Part shown: positions 45,148 through 53,452 of the stretch, piece by piece
Layout: each line of letters begins with the position of its first letter
How positions within the stretch are numbered: the stretch's first letter is position 1
DNA from: a virus
Virus record (IMG/VR): IMGVR_UViG_3300022752_000056
Location: 1-64,000 of that record
Direction: 5' to 3' (one strand)
Length of the DNA: 64,000 nucleotides
Notes under the pieces: generated by a model
Databases searched by the model: none
What the model was told of the DNA's origin: nothing
What the model saw: only the letters and a program-made list of their open reading frames with translations
Program-made: the position numbers and the translations under genes

Positions 45148-45627
45148 ATGACTAAACGATTAGAAGAAATACTTAATATTGCACCTCCTGAGGAAATTAT
45201 AGTACCTAAAGCAGAAGACCTAACTCCCGTTCCTGTTATTAATTTACAGGAAAAATTAGAAGAATTTGATAAAATATCCGCAGCCTTGCCTAAAGTTGTA
45301 GGATTAGGTGACATGGCAGATGCAGAACTAGATGCATTAGCAGCCAAAGCTGAACAAGCATACGAAGATCTAATGGACTTAGGAATGAATGTTGAAGCTA
45401 GATATGGGGCTAGAATGTTTGAAGTAGCAGCTCAAATGATGAATGCTGCCATAACTGCCAAAAGTAATAAAATAGATAAAAAATTAAAAATGGTAGATCT
45501 TCAACTTAAAAAATATGCTGTAGATAAAAAGAATGATAAAACTACAGAAACTCAAATAGAGGGAGAAGGATACATTATAACAGACAGGAATAGTATCTTA
45601 GAAAAATTAAAGAAGTTGGAAAAATAA
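45148..45627 (+). CDS. 16: Terminase small subunit gp16
   Basis: 159 residues (T4 gp16 is 164). AEQAYEDLMDLGMNVEARYG followed by ARMFEVAAQMMNAAITAKS and LKMVDLQLKKYAV match the central coiled-coil region of gp16 in cyanophage-like T4 phages. The small subunit regulates the gp17 packaging motor. It is 8 bp after gp4 and three genes before gp17, so the usual 16-17 adjacency is interrupted by two ORFs. Confidence 0.72.
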   Translation: MTKRLEEILNIAPPEEIIVPKAEDLTPVPVINLQEKLEEFDKISAALPKVVGLGDMADAELDALAAKAEQAYEDLMDLGMNVEARYGARMFEVAAQMMNAAITAKSNKIDKKLKMVDLQLKKYAVDKKNDKTTETQIEGEGYIITDRNSILEKLKKLEK

Positions 45628-45638
45628 TATTCGTTTTT

Positions 45639-45646
45639 TATAAATA
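45639..45646 (+). promoter_or_regulatory. Late promoter TATAAATA, leaderless spacing
   Basis: Exact core, 7 nt before ATG 45654, following a run of six T. Confidence 0.75.
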
Positions 45647-45653
45647 ATACATT

Positions 45654-46259
45654 ATGAAATCATTCAAAGAATACCTAACCGAATCCAAAAAAACCTACGA
45701 TTTCAAGATTAAGATTGCAGGCGAAATTACGCCTGAAAAAGAATCTGTAATGAAACGATTGCTTGGACGTTTTACAAATGAAAACGAGTTACGTTCTTTT
45801 AAGAAGTCAAAAACACCTATTCAAGCATTACCCTTGGATTTTCCCGGAGTTTACAATTCTGAAGTTCATATTTACGAAGTAACTTTAGATTTTCCAACTA
45901 CGCAGTTTGAACTAACTGAATACCTTGCAACAGGTTTGAATATGGGCAAACAAAATCTTGTTGTACGTAGACCAGGTGAACCTAGTGAAGAATATCAACA
46001 CGAAGAACCAAAAAGAGAAGGTGCGTTGTTAATGGATCCTGATTATAAAGAAGCAGGCAATCCAAAGTTTGAAGATTATTATGGCGATGCTTATAATGCT
46101 AGCTTTGTAAAAGAATTAAATGATATTTTAAAATTGCAACGCAAAGAAAGAGGCGAGCAAATACCTAACGAAGGTGGTGGAGAATTCAAATTAGCAAAGG
46201 CTATTGAAGATACCAATACTATGAGTATCCTTAAACAAGCTCCAGATCTAAGGAAATAA
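45654..46259 (+). CDS. Probable internal head protein with capsid-targeting peptide
   Basis: 201 residues. The N-terminus MKSFKEYLTE followed by SKK closely matches the capsid-targeting sequence of T4 internal proteins (IpI begins MKTYQEFIAE, cleaved by gp21 after the Glu). This predicts packaging into the prohead and removal of 10 residues. The rest is mixed alpha/beta (IKIAGEITPEKESVMKRLLG, VHIYEVTLDFPTTQFEL) without a known family; the fold might be a small domain with a regulatory or DNA-binding role. It lies between gp16 and gp17. Confidence 0.7.
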   Translation: MKSFKEYLTESKKTYDFKIKIAGEITPEKESVMKRLLGRFTNENELRSFKKSKTPIQALPLDFPGVYNSEVHIYEVTLDFPTTQFELTEYLATGLNMGKQNLVVRRPGEPSEEYQHEEPKREGALLMDPDYKEAGNPKFEDYYGDAYNASFVKELNDILKLQRKERGEQIPNEGGGEFKLAKAIEDTNTMSILKQAPDLRK

Positions 46260-46261
46260 TT

Positions 46262-46819
46262 ATGCATATGATAGATTTAATGAAACGGTTGGCAGAATTA
46301 GATGCGACCAACCCAAATGTTATAAAGAATCAACAGGTAGATGAAAATTTAGATGAATGTGGGATGATGCCTATGCAATCAGTGGCAGATCATCATTCAC
46401 CTGCAACAATTAATATTTCTGCAGATAGTGGTCAGGAATTGAGTGACATGCTAAGAGATATTATGACACTAGCAGGACATGACCACGAAGACGAACCAGT
46501 ATCTACACCAGGAGCTGCATTAGAGCCTGTAGGTCCGCCCGAAATGGATGCGACATCTACTATGCGTAGTGTAATAGATAAACTGCATTCTCCAGATACA
46601 GACGATGAAGAAAATCCTATAGACGAATACGATAATACTCCTGAAGATCCAAATGATAAAAGCGAATTTGATCCAGATCAATTCGCACACCAAGAAAATC
46701 AGCCAGGGCAAGGCGATAGAATGGATGGGAATTTACCTAAAGGAATTCCTACTATGGAAGAAGTAGAAAAAAATCTTTTAGATGAATATAGAAAATTTGT
46801 TGAGAGTGAACTTCAATAA
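46262..46819 (+). CDS. Acidic protein upstream of gp17
   Basis: 185 residues, very acidic in the C-terminal two thirds (DDEENPIDEYDNTPEDP), probably disordered, with a short N-terminal helix (MIDLMKRLAELDA) and C-terminal helix (EEVEKNLLDEYRKFVESEL). ATG 46268 is an alternative start. AAGGAA overlaps the preceding stop. Acidic proteins of this kind occur beside terminase genes in cyanophage-like phages; a head-assembly role is inferred. Confidence 0.65.
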   Translation: MHMIDLMKRLAELDATNPNVIKNQQVDENLDECGMMPMQSVADHHSPATINISADSGQELSDMLRDIMTLAGHDHEDEPVSTPGAALEPVGPPEMDATSTMRSVIDKLHSPDTDDEENPIDEYDNTPEDPNDKSEFDPDQFAHQENQPGQGDRMDGNLPKGIPTMEEVEKNLLDEYRKFVESELQ

Positions 46820-46838
46820 TTCTATTTTTATTTCATCA

Positions 46839-46864
46839 ATAGCCTCTTAGGAGGCTATTTTTTT
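46839..46864 (+). terminator. Rho-independent terminator before gp17
   Basis: 8-bp perfect stem ATAGCCTC / GAGGCTAT with loop TTAG, followed by seven T. The next late promoter core starts 4 nt after it. Confidence 0.92.
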
Positions 46865-46867
46865 CAG

Positions 46868-46873
46868 TAAATA
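46868..46873 (+). promoter_or_regulatory. Late promoter core TAAATA for gp17
   Basis: GTAAATA ends 4 nt before ATG 46878, just after the terminator. Confidence 0.5.
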
Positions 46874-46877
46874 AAAC

Positions 46878-48458
46878 ATGCCGATAGCAGAAACAAAACT
46901 TGTCAAAACAGCTCATGTTACTCAAAAGTATACAGAGCAACAAATTAATGACCTGATTCAATGTGCAGATCAAGACCACGGACCTCATTACTTTTTAAAT
47001 AACTTTTTTTACATACAACATCCTGTGAAAGGGAAACTTTTATATAATGCCTATGAATACCAAATAAGATTAGTTGATAGTTATCATAAACATAGATTCA
47101 ACATTAATCTTTTACCAAGGCAAACAGGAAAAACTACTACCGCAGCAGGTTACCTATTATGGTACGCCATGTTTAATCCGGACAGTACAATTCTTGTAGC
47201 AGCACACAAATATACTGGTGCTCAAGAAATCATGCATAAGATACGAACCGCTTATGAATTATGTCCCGATCATATTAGGGGTGGTGTTGTAAGTTATAAT
47301 AAACAGAGCATAGAGTTTGATAACGGATCACGAATCGTAGCACAGACTACAACAGAAACAACAGGTCGTGGTATGAGTATTTCTTTACTCTATGCTGACG
47401 AGTTTGCCTTCGTAGAACCAAACATAGCTACAGAATTCTGGACTTCAATCCGACCTACATTAGCAACTGGCGGTAAGGCCATACTTACATCTACGCCTAA
47501 CTCCGATGAAGACCAGTTCGCAATGATTTGGAAAGAAGCTAACTATAGATTTGACGATCATGGTAATTCTACAGAACTAGGACGCAACGGGTTCTTCCCG
47601 TTTAAGGCTCACTGGAGTGAACACCCTGAAAGAGATGAAAAATGGGCTAGCGTTGAACGTGCAAGTATCGGTGAAGAACGATTTCGTCGTGAACACGAGT
47701 GTGAATTTTTAGTATTCGATGAAACACTTATCAACAGTATTTGTCTGGCAGAATTAGAAGGTACGGAACCTTTTATGCGCATGGGTCAATGTCGTTGGTA
47801 TAAACGTATTAATCCTAAAATGACCTATATAGTTGCTTTAGACCCAAGTTTAGGAACAGGCGGTGATCCGGCTGCTATACAGGTCTTAGAAATACCTACA
47901 TTTAGGCAAATGGCAGAATGGAGTCATAACTTAACCAATATCCAATCACAGGTTAGAATACTCAGAGATATTTGTAATTTTATAAATGAAAAATGTACCG
48001 CCAAAGGTCAAACGGCTAGTTTGTACTACAGTGTAGAAAATAATGCGGTAGGAGAAGCCGCACTGGTTGCGATTGAGGAAATGGGGGAAGAAAGTATTCC
48101 TGGAATGTTTTTAAGTGAACCTATTAAAAAAGGACATGTTAGAAGATTTAGAAGAGGATTCAATACTACTCATAGTAGTAAAATATCTGTATGTGCTAAA
48201 TTAAAACATCTTATAGAAACAAAAAGATTAGAAATTAGTAGTAAACCTTTAATATCGGAATTAAAATCTTTTGTAGCTAAGGGCATTAGTTTTCAAGGTA
48301 AACAAGGATCAAATGATGATCTTGTCAGCAGTATGTTATTGGCTATTCGAATGACGGTGATGTTACAAGATTGGGATCCGGCAATTTATGAAAAATTACG
48401 TGAAGAACGTGATGATGAATTTGTCATGCCCATGCCTATATATGTTAATAGTTATTGA
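46878..48458 (+). CDS. 17: Terminase large subunit gp17
   Basis: 526 residues (T4 gp17 is 610). ATPase: Walker A LPRQTGKTT (79-87), Walker B LLYADEF (Asp174, Glu175), coupling motif LTSTPN (203-208). RNase H-like nuclease: LDPSLGTGGD (Asp322), VENNAVGEA (Glu387) and a C-terminal NDDLVSS Asp. It cuts concatemeric DNA and pumps it into the head through the portal. Its TGA overlaps the first base of the next late promoter. Confidence 0.96.
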   Translation: MPIAETKLVKTAHVTQKYTEQQINDLIQCADQDHGPHYFLNNFFYIQHPVKGKLLYNAYEYQIRLVDSYHKHRFNINLLPRQTGKTTTAAGYLLWYAMFNPDSTILVAAHKYTGAQEIMHKIRTAYELCPDHIRGGVVSYNKQSIEFDNGSRIVAQTTTETTGRGMSISLLYADEFAFVEPNIATEFWTSIRPTLATGGKAILTSTPNSDEDQFAMIWKEANYRFDDHGNSTELGRNGFFPFKAHWSEHPERDEKWASVERASIGEERFRREHECEFLVFDETLINSICLAELEGTEPFMRMGQCRWYKRINPKMTYIVALDPSLGTGGDPAAIQVLEIPTFRQMAEWSHNLTNIQSQVRILRDICNFINEKCTAKGQTASLYYSVENNAVGEAALVAIEEMGEESIPGMFLSEPIKKGHVRRFRRGFNTTHSSKISVCAKLKHLIETKRLEISSKPLISELKSFVAKGISFQGKQGSNDDLVSSMLLAIRMTVMLQDWDPAIYEKLREERDDEFVMPMPIYVNSY

Positions 48459-48464
48459 TAAATA
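48458..48464 (+). promoter_or_regulatory. Late promoter ATAAATA, leaderless spacing
   Basis: Starts on the last base of the gp17 stop and ends 7 nt before ATG 48472, using the same string as at 13279 and 60032. Confidence 0.65.
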
Positions 48465-48471
48465 TTAAATT

Positions 48472-50814
48472 ATGAAAGCTATACAGATAATCAGCCAAGA
48501 TCTTTTCGACAAAGTTCGTTCACGTTTTACAAATTTAGAAATGGGCGACGAAGCAGGTGCTATTACTATCGACCCAGCAGAAGCTCGGTTTTTCGACTTC
48601 GACTTTGTTAAGGAAGGTGTTAATTTAGGGCGTGTTAGCATAAGTTTAGGTGACCTAGGCAGCTTAAAGATATATTACAGTCAAGGCATAACAGAAGGGC
48701 AAGATGATATAGCTAAACAAGTATGGTACGATTTTTTAAAAGAAATGAGATTTTTCGCCATGCGTAGGTTATTAAGATTTGATACAAGAGATATAGCAAA
48801 AACAAAGTTAGACAAAAATGATTTTCAACATCTTGCTGCTACACAAGGGCCAAAGGAAGATAATATGAATATGACAGAATCACGATGGAACCATAAAAGT
48901 TCTAAAAAAACAAGTCGAGCTGTAAGAGGAGCTACAGAAGTTATTGTTAGACATCACAACGCAGTTGACGAAACATATCCAGGTTCCCGCAGCCAACGAA
49001 AAAATATTAAGGCAATTTTCATTCAAAATAAAGAAGGTGAGAGATTTAAGTATCCATTCATTCACATAGCAGGTGCAATGGCCATGGGCCAACATATTGA
49101 TCACGGTGGTGTTCCACATGACCCTGCAGGCAAGGCTATTATGCGCATGAGTGAACAAATTGCACAGTTACAGGAATTTCAAAGACAGGTACAGCATAGT
49201 CAATTGCATGATGACGCTTTAGGAATCACAGAAAGAGCCGTAGGCCGTTTACACGAATTAAAATCACAAGTTGAGGCATTGGGAAAGCGTCATCATTATG
49301 AGGCATGGGTGGCAGAATTTAATGAACAAGAACAACCTATAATGGCAGATCTAGATCCAGTTACTATGGAACAGTATAAATCAAAATTTACACAAAGTTC
49401 ATTTAACGAGAATCTTGCAAGTTTATTTCCATTAATACATAGTATTATGCAAGAAACTAATACAGTAGATCTAGAAGAATATACAGAAAACTATGAGCAA
49501 AATGAAGAAATTTTAGGCGCACTAGGCGGGGCAGCAATAGGAGGATTAGCAGGAGGACCTCTAGGCGCTCTTACAGGTGCAGCAGCGGGCGATTCTCTAA
49601 CAGATCCAGATGCAGACGAAGTAGAAAAAGATAAAAAAGAAGATGCATTTTCTAAATTTGAAAATTGGGCAGATGCAGTAGCAGAAAACGACATACCAGA
49701 TGATCAAAAAGAAAACCTAAAGACAGAACTAGATAACCTCAAGGCAACAGGACAAAAATTAGAACTAGGCAACGCATATCAATTTTTTAATGAATTTGGC
49801 ATAGAAAACGATGATTTAGAAGATAAGTTTGACGCGGCGGCTAAAGAGTTTCCAGACATGGATCCACTAGAAGTATTTGCTGCCTGGGCCATGGAAGAAG
49901 GTAAAACTGACCTATTAGATTATCTCGGTTTAACACCCGAAGAACAACCGGCAGAACAACCTCCTGCAGAACAACCTCCTGCAGAACAACCTCCTGCAGA
50001 ACCAGCCGCTGCACCTGCACCAGAACCACCTGTAGCAGAAGGAAAGGGCATGGATGCTATGATACAAGAGGTTGCAAAAATTGTAAAAAGTTTTTATAAT
50101 AGAGATAATCCTAACGTTGGTCCTTTCCGCGGCGAAGAAGGCATTGCCATTGATGTGGAAAAAAAGATTAGCGAAAAGTTCGGAGAAAAAGCAGGCGTTC
50201 AGGCTCGTATGGTGGCAGAAAAATTCATGCAAAAATTAACACAGGAGTGGTCAATGCGACATAAAGGCAATAAACTAATGGGTGAGAAAGGCATGGCAGA
50301 AGGATCTGGAGAGGCAATTTTCTCAAAGATTGCCTCAAGTGGCGATGATTCCTATGACATGATCTATGATGGATTAGTTGGTAAATTCGGTGAAGAATCC
50401 AGAGCCGCACTACAAGACATGTATGACGAAATCGCAGTCAATTCTAGATTACATCCAGACGATGATTTTGAGGAAATACAAAGTCGTATGCTTGACCGGA
50501 TAGAACAGCAATACGGTATGTCAGAGCAGCCAGATGAAGGCAATGCTTTCGGTATGCAGGCTAGGTATGCAGACAAAGGCGACAAGTTCAAAGTAGGCGA
50601 TCAAGAATACATTAAGTCCGAAGACGATGCTGCCCTAGAAGCAATGAGCCGTCATGCCAAAGGTTGGGAGAAATATGGACCAGGCATGAAAGAATTAGCC
50701 AAGGCAGGCAAGGAAGGCGCTAGCGAAAAAGAAATGGATCGCATACGCAAAAAACATGATAGATATGACGAAGAAGTTGAACTGATTCGCAGGCTGTCAG
50801 GATTGGCAAAATAA
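48472..50814 (+). CDS. Large gp17-linked phage protein, probable virion/head protein
   Basis: 780 residues. The first about 280 residues (LFDKVRSRFTNLEMGDEAG, FFDFDFVKEGVNLGRVSIS, RRLLRFDTRDIAKTKLDKND, FKYPFIHIAGAMAMGQHI) match a protein that I recall following the terminase gene in many cyanophage-like T4 relatives. A Gly/Ala stretch (about 343-370) suggests a hydrophobic segment. Residues about 485-515 contain four QPPAE-type repeats. The remainder is Asp/Glu/Lys-rich helix. Function unknown; conservation next to gp17 and its size suggest a packaged or structural role. Confidence 0.7.
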   Translation: MKAIQIISQDLFDKVRSRFTNLEMGDEAGAITIDPAEARFFDFDFVKEGVNLGRVSISLGDLGSLKIYYSQGITEGQDDIAKQVWYDFLKEMRFFAMRRLLRFDTRDIAKTKLDKNDFQHLAATQGPKEDNMNMTESRWNHKSSKKTSRAVRGATEVIVRHHNAVDETYPGSRSQRKNIKAIFIQNKEGERFKYPFIHIAGAMAMGQHIDHGGVPHDPAGKAIMRMSEQIAQLQEFQRQVQHSQLHDDALGITERAVGRLHELKSQVEALGKRHHYEAWVAEFNEQEQPIMADLDPVTMEQYKSKFTQSSFNENLASLFPLIHSIMQETNTVDLEEYTENYEQNEEILGALGGAAIGGLAGGPLGALTGAAAGDSLTDPDADEVEKDKKEDAFSKFENWADAVAENDIPDDQKENLKTELDNLKATGQKLELGNAYQFFNEFGIENDDLEDKFDAAAKEFPDMDPLEVFAAWAMEEGKTDLLDYLGLTPEEQPAEQPPAEQPPAEQPPAEPAAAPAPEPPVAEGKGMDAMIQEVAKIVKSFYNRDNPNVGPFRGEEGIAIDVEKKISEKFGEKAGVQARMVAEKFMQKLTQEWSMRHKGNKLMGEKGMAEGSGEAIFSKIASSGDDSYDMIYDGLVGKFGEESRAALQDMYDEIAVNSRLHPDDDFEEIQSRMLDRIEQQYGMSEQPDEGNAFGMQARYADKGDKFKVGDQEYIKSEDDAALEAMSRHAKGWEKYGPGMKELAKAGKEGASEKEMDRIRKKHDRYDEEVELIRRLSGLAK

Positions 50815-50838
50815 CCACATTATTCAACCGGTTTAGAG

Positions 50839-50867
50839 TTGACATAATAAATAAAAGTGCGTATAGT
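50839..50867 (+). promoter_or_regulatory. Host-type sigma70 promoter for the gp32-uvsX operon
   Basis: TTGACA at 50839-50844, exactly 17 bp, TATAGT at 50862-50867 (5 of 6). Expected start is near 50874, within the terminator hairpin of the preceding gene. AAGGAG lies just before the gp32 ATG. Confidence 0.78.
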
Positions 50868-50885
50868 TATCTATATGCACTTTTT
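50853..50885 (+). terminator. Rho-independent terminator overlapping the gp32 promoter
   Basis: 14-bp stem (AAAAGTGCGTATAG with CTATATGCACTTTT, one G-T pair), loop TTAT, then T and C. It contains the -10 element of the downstream promoter. Confidence 0.85.
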
Positions 50886-50950
50886 CTTTTTAGTCAGTGG
50901 GCTATTAAGAAGTGGCAAAAACAAAGGCATAAACATTAAGGAGATATATT

Positions 50951-51913
50951 ATGGCAACTTTGGCAGAAATCCGCGCTAAACTTCAACAAAGCGCACAACA
51001 AACCGGCGGTATGGGCGGTGACAACGCAATCTTTCCACACTGGAACATCCAAGAAGGCACAACTGTAACAGTTCGCTTCCTTCCAGATGGTGATTCTTCA
51101 AATACCTTTTTCTGGCTTGAAAGAGCAATGATTAAATTGCCCTTTGCCGGTGTAAAAGGTGAAACTAATTCTAAACCTACTCAAGTTCAAGTTCCTTGTA
51201 TGGAAATGTGGGGTGAAACTTGCCCTATTCTAACAGAAGTTCGCCCTTGGTTTAAGGACAAGAGTCTTGAGGATATGGGTCGTAAGTATTGGAAGAAAAA
51301 GTCTTATCTTTTCCAAGGCTTTGTAGTTGACAGCAAGTTCAAAGAAGATCGCACTCCAGACAATCCTATCCGTAGATTCATCATTGGTAGTCAAATTTTT
51401 AATATTGTTAAAAACGCTCTTATGGACAGTGAAATTGAGGAACTGCCCACAGACTTTGTTCGTGGACTAGATTTTAAAATCACTAAAACTTCAAAAGGTG
51501 GTTACGCAGATTATTCTACTTCAACTTGGGCTCGTAGAGAACGTGCTCTGAGTGAACTAGAACAGGCCGCAATCAAGCAATATGGTTTGTTCAGCCTCAA
51601 AGATTTCCTGCCAAAGAAACCAGGTGAAGTTGAACTCAAGGTTATTAAAGAAATGTTTGAAGCATCAGTAGATGGTGAAGCATTTGACATGGATCGTTGG
51701 GGTCAATACTACAAACCCGCAGGTATGGGCGGAAATACAGAAGATTCTGTCGCTAGGTCTAACAACACAAAATTAGAATCTAAAGCAGAGCATCATGAAG
51801 AAGATGTAGCACATGAGCAGGAAATTAAACAAGAAAAACCTGCTGCAGGATCAGATGCTTCAAGTCGAGCTGCTGATATTATAGCTATGATTCGTAGTCG
51901 TACTAAAGAATAA
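50951..51913 (+). CDS. 32: Single-stranded DNA binding protein gp32
   Basis: 320 residues (T4 gp32 is 301). N-terminal basic helix for cooperative binding, OB-fold core (TTVTVRFLPDGDSSNTFFWLER, then KKKSYLFQGFVVDSKF), and an acidic C-terminal tail ending in a helix (ADIIAMIRSRTKE). The T4 zinc site is altered: VPCMEMWGETCPIL keeps two Cys, but Leu stands where T4 has the Cys of CPVC. gp32 coordinates replication and recombination and loads UvsX/gp41. It has its own early promoter. Confidence 0.88.
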   Translation: MATLAEIRAKLQQSAQQTGGMGGDNAIFPHWNIQEGTTVTVRFLPDGDSSNTFFWLERAMIKLPFAGVKGETNSKPTQVQVPCMEMWGETCPILTEVRPWFKDKSLEDMGRKYWKKKSYLFQGFVVDSKFKEDRTPDNPIRRFIIGSQIFNIVKNALMDSEIEELPTDFVRGLDFKITKTSKGGYADYSTSTWARRERALSELEQAAIKQYGLFSLKDFLPKKPGEVELKVIKEMFEASVDGEAFDMDRWGQYYKPAGMGGNTEDSVARSNNTKLESKAEHHEEDVAHEQEIKQEKPAAGSDASSRAADIIAMIRSRTKE

Positions 51914-51925
51914 TAGGAGACTACC

Positions 51926-52153
51926 GTGGCAAAAACTTTAAAAGTTAATGAGAACTTTTCTCTCGTTTTTAATAGCAGAGAAGACCAAACTGGTGATACT
52001 GTAATGGATTGTAATATTAATTTTGACAATCCTAAAGATGATTCCACAGTTATTCATAGGCTAAACACTTGGCTTAGAGCGATTGGTAGAAACAATATTG
52101 TTGTTTCACCAAAAGAATCAACAAAAGGAGTCCTCGATGGGAAAAGCATTTGA
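51926..52153 (+). CDS. Small conserved-position protein between gp32 and UvsX
   Basis: 75 residues, start GTG 51926 with AGGAG 7 nt upstream. Sequence begins MAKTLKVNENFSLVFNS and includes STVIHRLNTWLRAIG. No family recognised. It overlaps the uvsX start by 17 bp, so translation is coupled. A recombination or ssDNA role is suggested only by the operon. Confidence 0.6.
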   Translation: MAKTLKVNENFSLVFNSREDQTGDTVMDCNINFDNPKDDSTVIHRLNTWLRAIGRNNIVVSPKESTKGVLDGKSI

Positions 52154-53195
52154 CATTACAAAATTTCGCAAATCTTTGACAAAAAGTATAGACGGTTTAG
52201 GAATTGGATTCAATGATCCTACAGATTGGATTTCAACTGGTAACTATGCGCTAAATTACCTTATCTCAGGAGACTTCTTCAAGGGGGTTCCCCTTGGTAA
52301 GGTCACAGTGTTTGCCGGTGAATCAGGAGCAGGTAAGAGTTATATTTGTTCAGGCAATATTATTCGTCATGCTCAAGAACAAGATATCTTTTGTATTTTA
52401 ATAGACTCTGAAAACGCCTTAGACGAAGCATGGCTACATGCACTTGGTGTAGATACAAGAGAAAATAAACTTCTTAAATTGAATATGGCAATGATCGACG
52501 ATGTTGCTAAAACGATTAATGAGTTTATGAAAGAATATAAATCTATGCCCGAGGATGAACGTCCTAAGGTATTGTTTGTAATCGATTCATTAGGAATGTT
52601 AATGACTCCGACTGATGTAAATCAGTTTGAATCTGGAGATCTAAAAGGTGACATGGGGCGTAAACCTAAGGCATTAACTGCTTTGGTACGTAATTGTGTA
52701 AATATGTTTGGTTCTTACAATGTAGGACTTGTAGCAACTAATCATACCTATGCTAGCCAAGATATGTTTGACCCAGACGATAAAATCTCAGGCGGACAAG
52801 GATTTATCTATGCTTCAAGTATTGTTGTTGCCATGAAAAAACTCAAATTAAAAGAGGATGATGAGGGCAATAAAGTAAGTGATGTATTAGGTATTCGTTC
52901 AGCATGTAAAATTATGAAAACTAGATATGCAAAACCATTTGAAAGCGTTCAAGTCAAAATTCCTTACTCAACAGGTATGAGTCCTACAAGCGGTTTGGTA
53001 GATATGTTTGAAAAAATGAACGTAATTTCAAAAACAGGTAATAAACTTTCATATACTAGCAAAAAAACTGGGGAAATTATTTCCGAATTTCGTAAGAACT
53101 GGACAGAAGATAAACTTATGAAAATTATGTTAGAATGGGATGAATCTTCTATACAATCTGTTAGTTCAGATACCGTAGAAACAGAGGAAATGTAA
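52137..53195 (+). CDS. uvsX: RecA-like recombinase UvsX
   Basis: 352 residues from ATG 52137; the longer ORF from 52083 begins inside the previous gene and lacks a Shine-Dalgarno, whereas AGGAG precedes 52137. Walker A GESGAGKS (61-68), Walker B VLFVIDS (Asp150), and the L2-like region DPDDKISGGQGFIYASS match UvsX. It forms filaments on gp32-coated ssDNA for strand exchange, recombination-dependent replication and repair. Confidence 0.94.
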   Translation: MGKAFDITKFRKSLTKSIDGLGIGFNDPTDWISTGNYALNYLISGDFFKGVPLGKVTVFAGESGAGKSYICSGNIIRHAQEQDIFCILIDSENALDEAWLHALGVDTRENKLLKLNMAMIDDVAKTINEFMKEYKSMPEDERPKVLFVIDSLGMLMTPTDVNQFESGDLKGDMGRKPKALTALVRNCVNMFGSYNVGLVATNHTYASQDMFDPDDKISGGQGFIYASSIVVAMKKLKLKEDDEGNKVSDVLGIRSACKIMKTRYAKPFESVQVKIPYSTGMSPTSGLVDMFEKMNVISKTGNKLSYTSKKTGEIISEFRKNWTEDKLMKIMLEWDESSIQSVSSDTVETEEM

Positions 53196-53452
53196 TGGAT
53201 GAAGATTTAATTATTGAAATTTGGGAAACTTTCAGGGATCATATTCCTGAAAAAACTCGAGGGGTCGCGGCAGACCAATTTGTTGACTGGTTAGTTGACA
53301 AAGACACAGACACAGGAACGCTAGAAGGGTTAAAAGGCTATGATCCTCATTTAGACGACGCTTTAGAATCGGTTCTTAATAGCGAAGATGAAGAGGATGA
53401 TGTAGATGATGACTCTGATTATGACTGGGGTGAAGAAGAAGAGGATTACTAA
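53195..53452 (+). CDS. Small acidic protein after UvsX
   Basis: 85 residues. Helical N-terminus (IIEIWETFRDHIPEKTRG), then YDPHLDDALESVL and a C-terminal tail almost wholly Asp/Glu (about 63-85). I recall this ORF after uvsX in cyanophage-like T4 phages, with no known function. The acidic tail could compete for DNA-binding surfaces. Start and stop codons overlap both neighbours by one base. Confidence 0.75.
   Translation: MDEDLIIEIWETFRDHIPEKTRGVAADQFVDWLVDKDTDTGTLEGLKGYDPHLDDALESVLNSEDEEDDVDDDSDYDWGEEEEDY

Noticed and set aside
52083-52136. Upstream extension of UvsX
   Set aside because: Lies within the preceding gene without a Shine-Dalgarno; AGGAG fits ATG 52137, and the family N-terminus begins near there.
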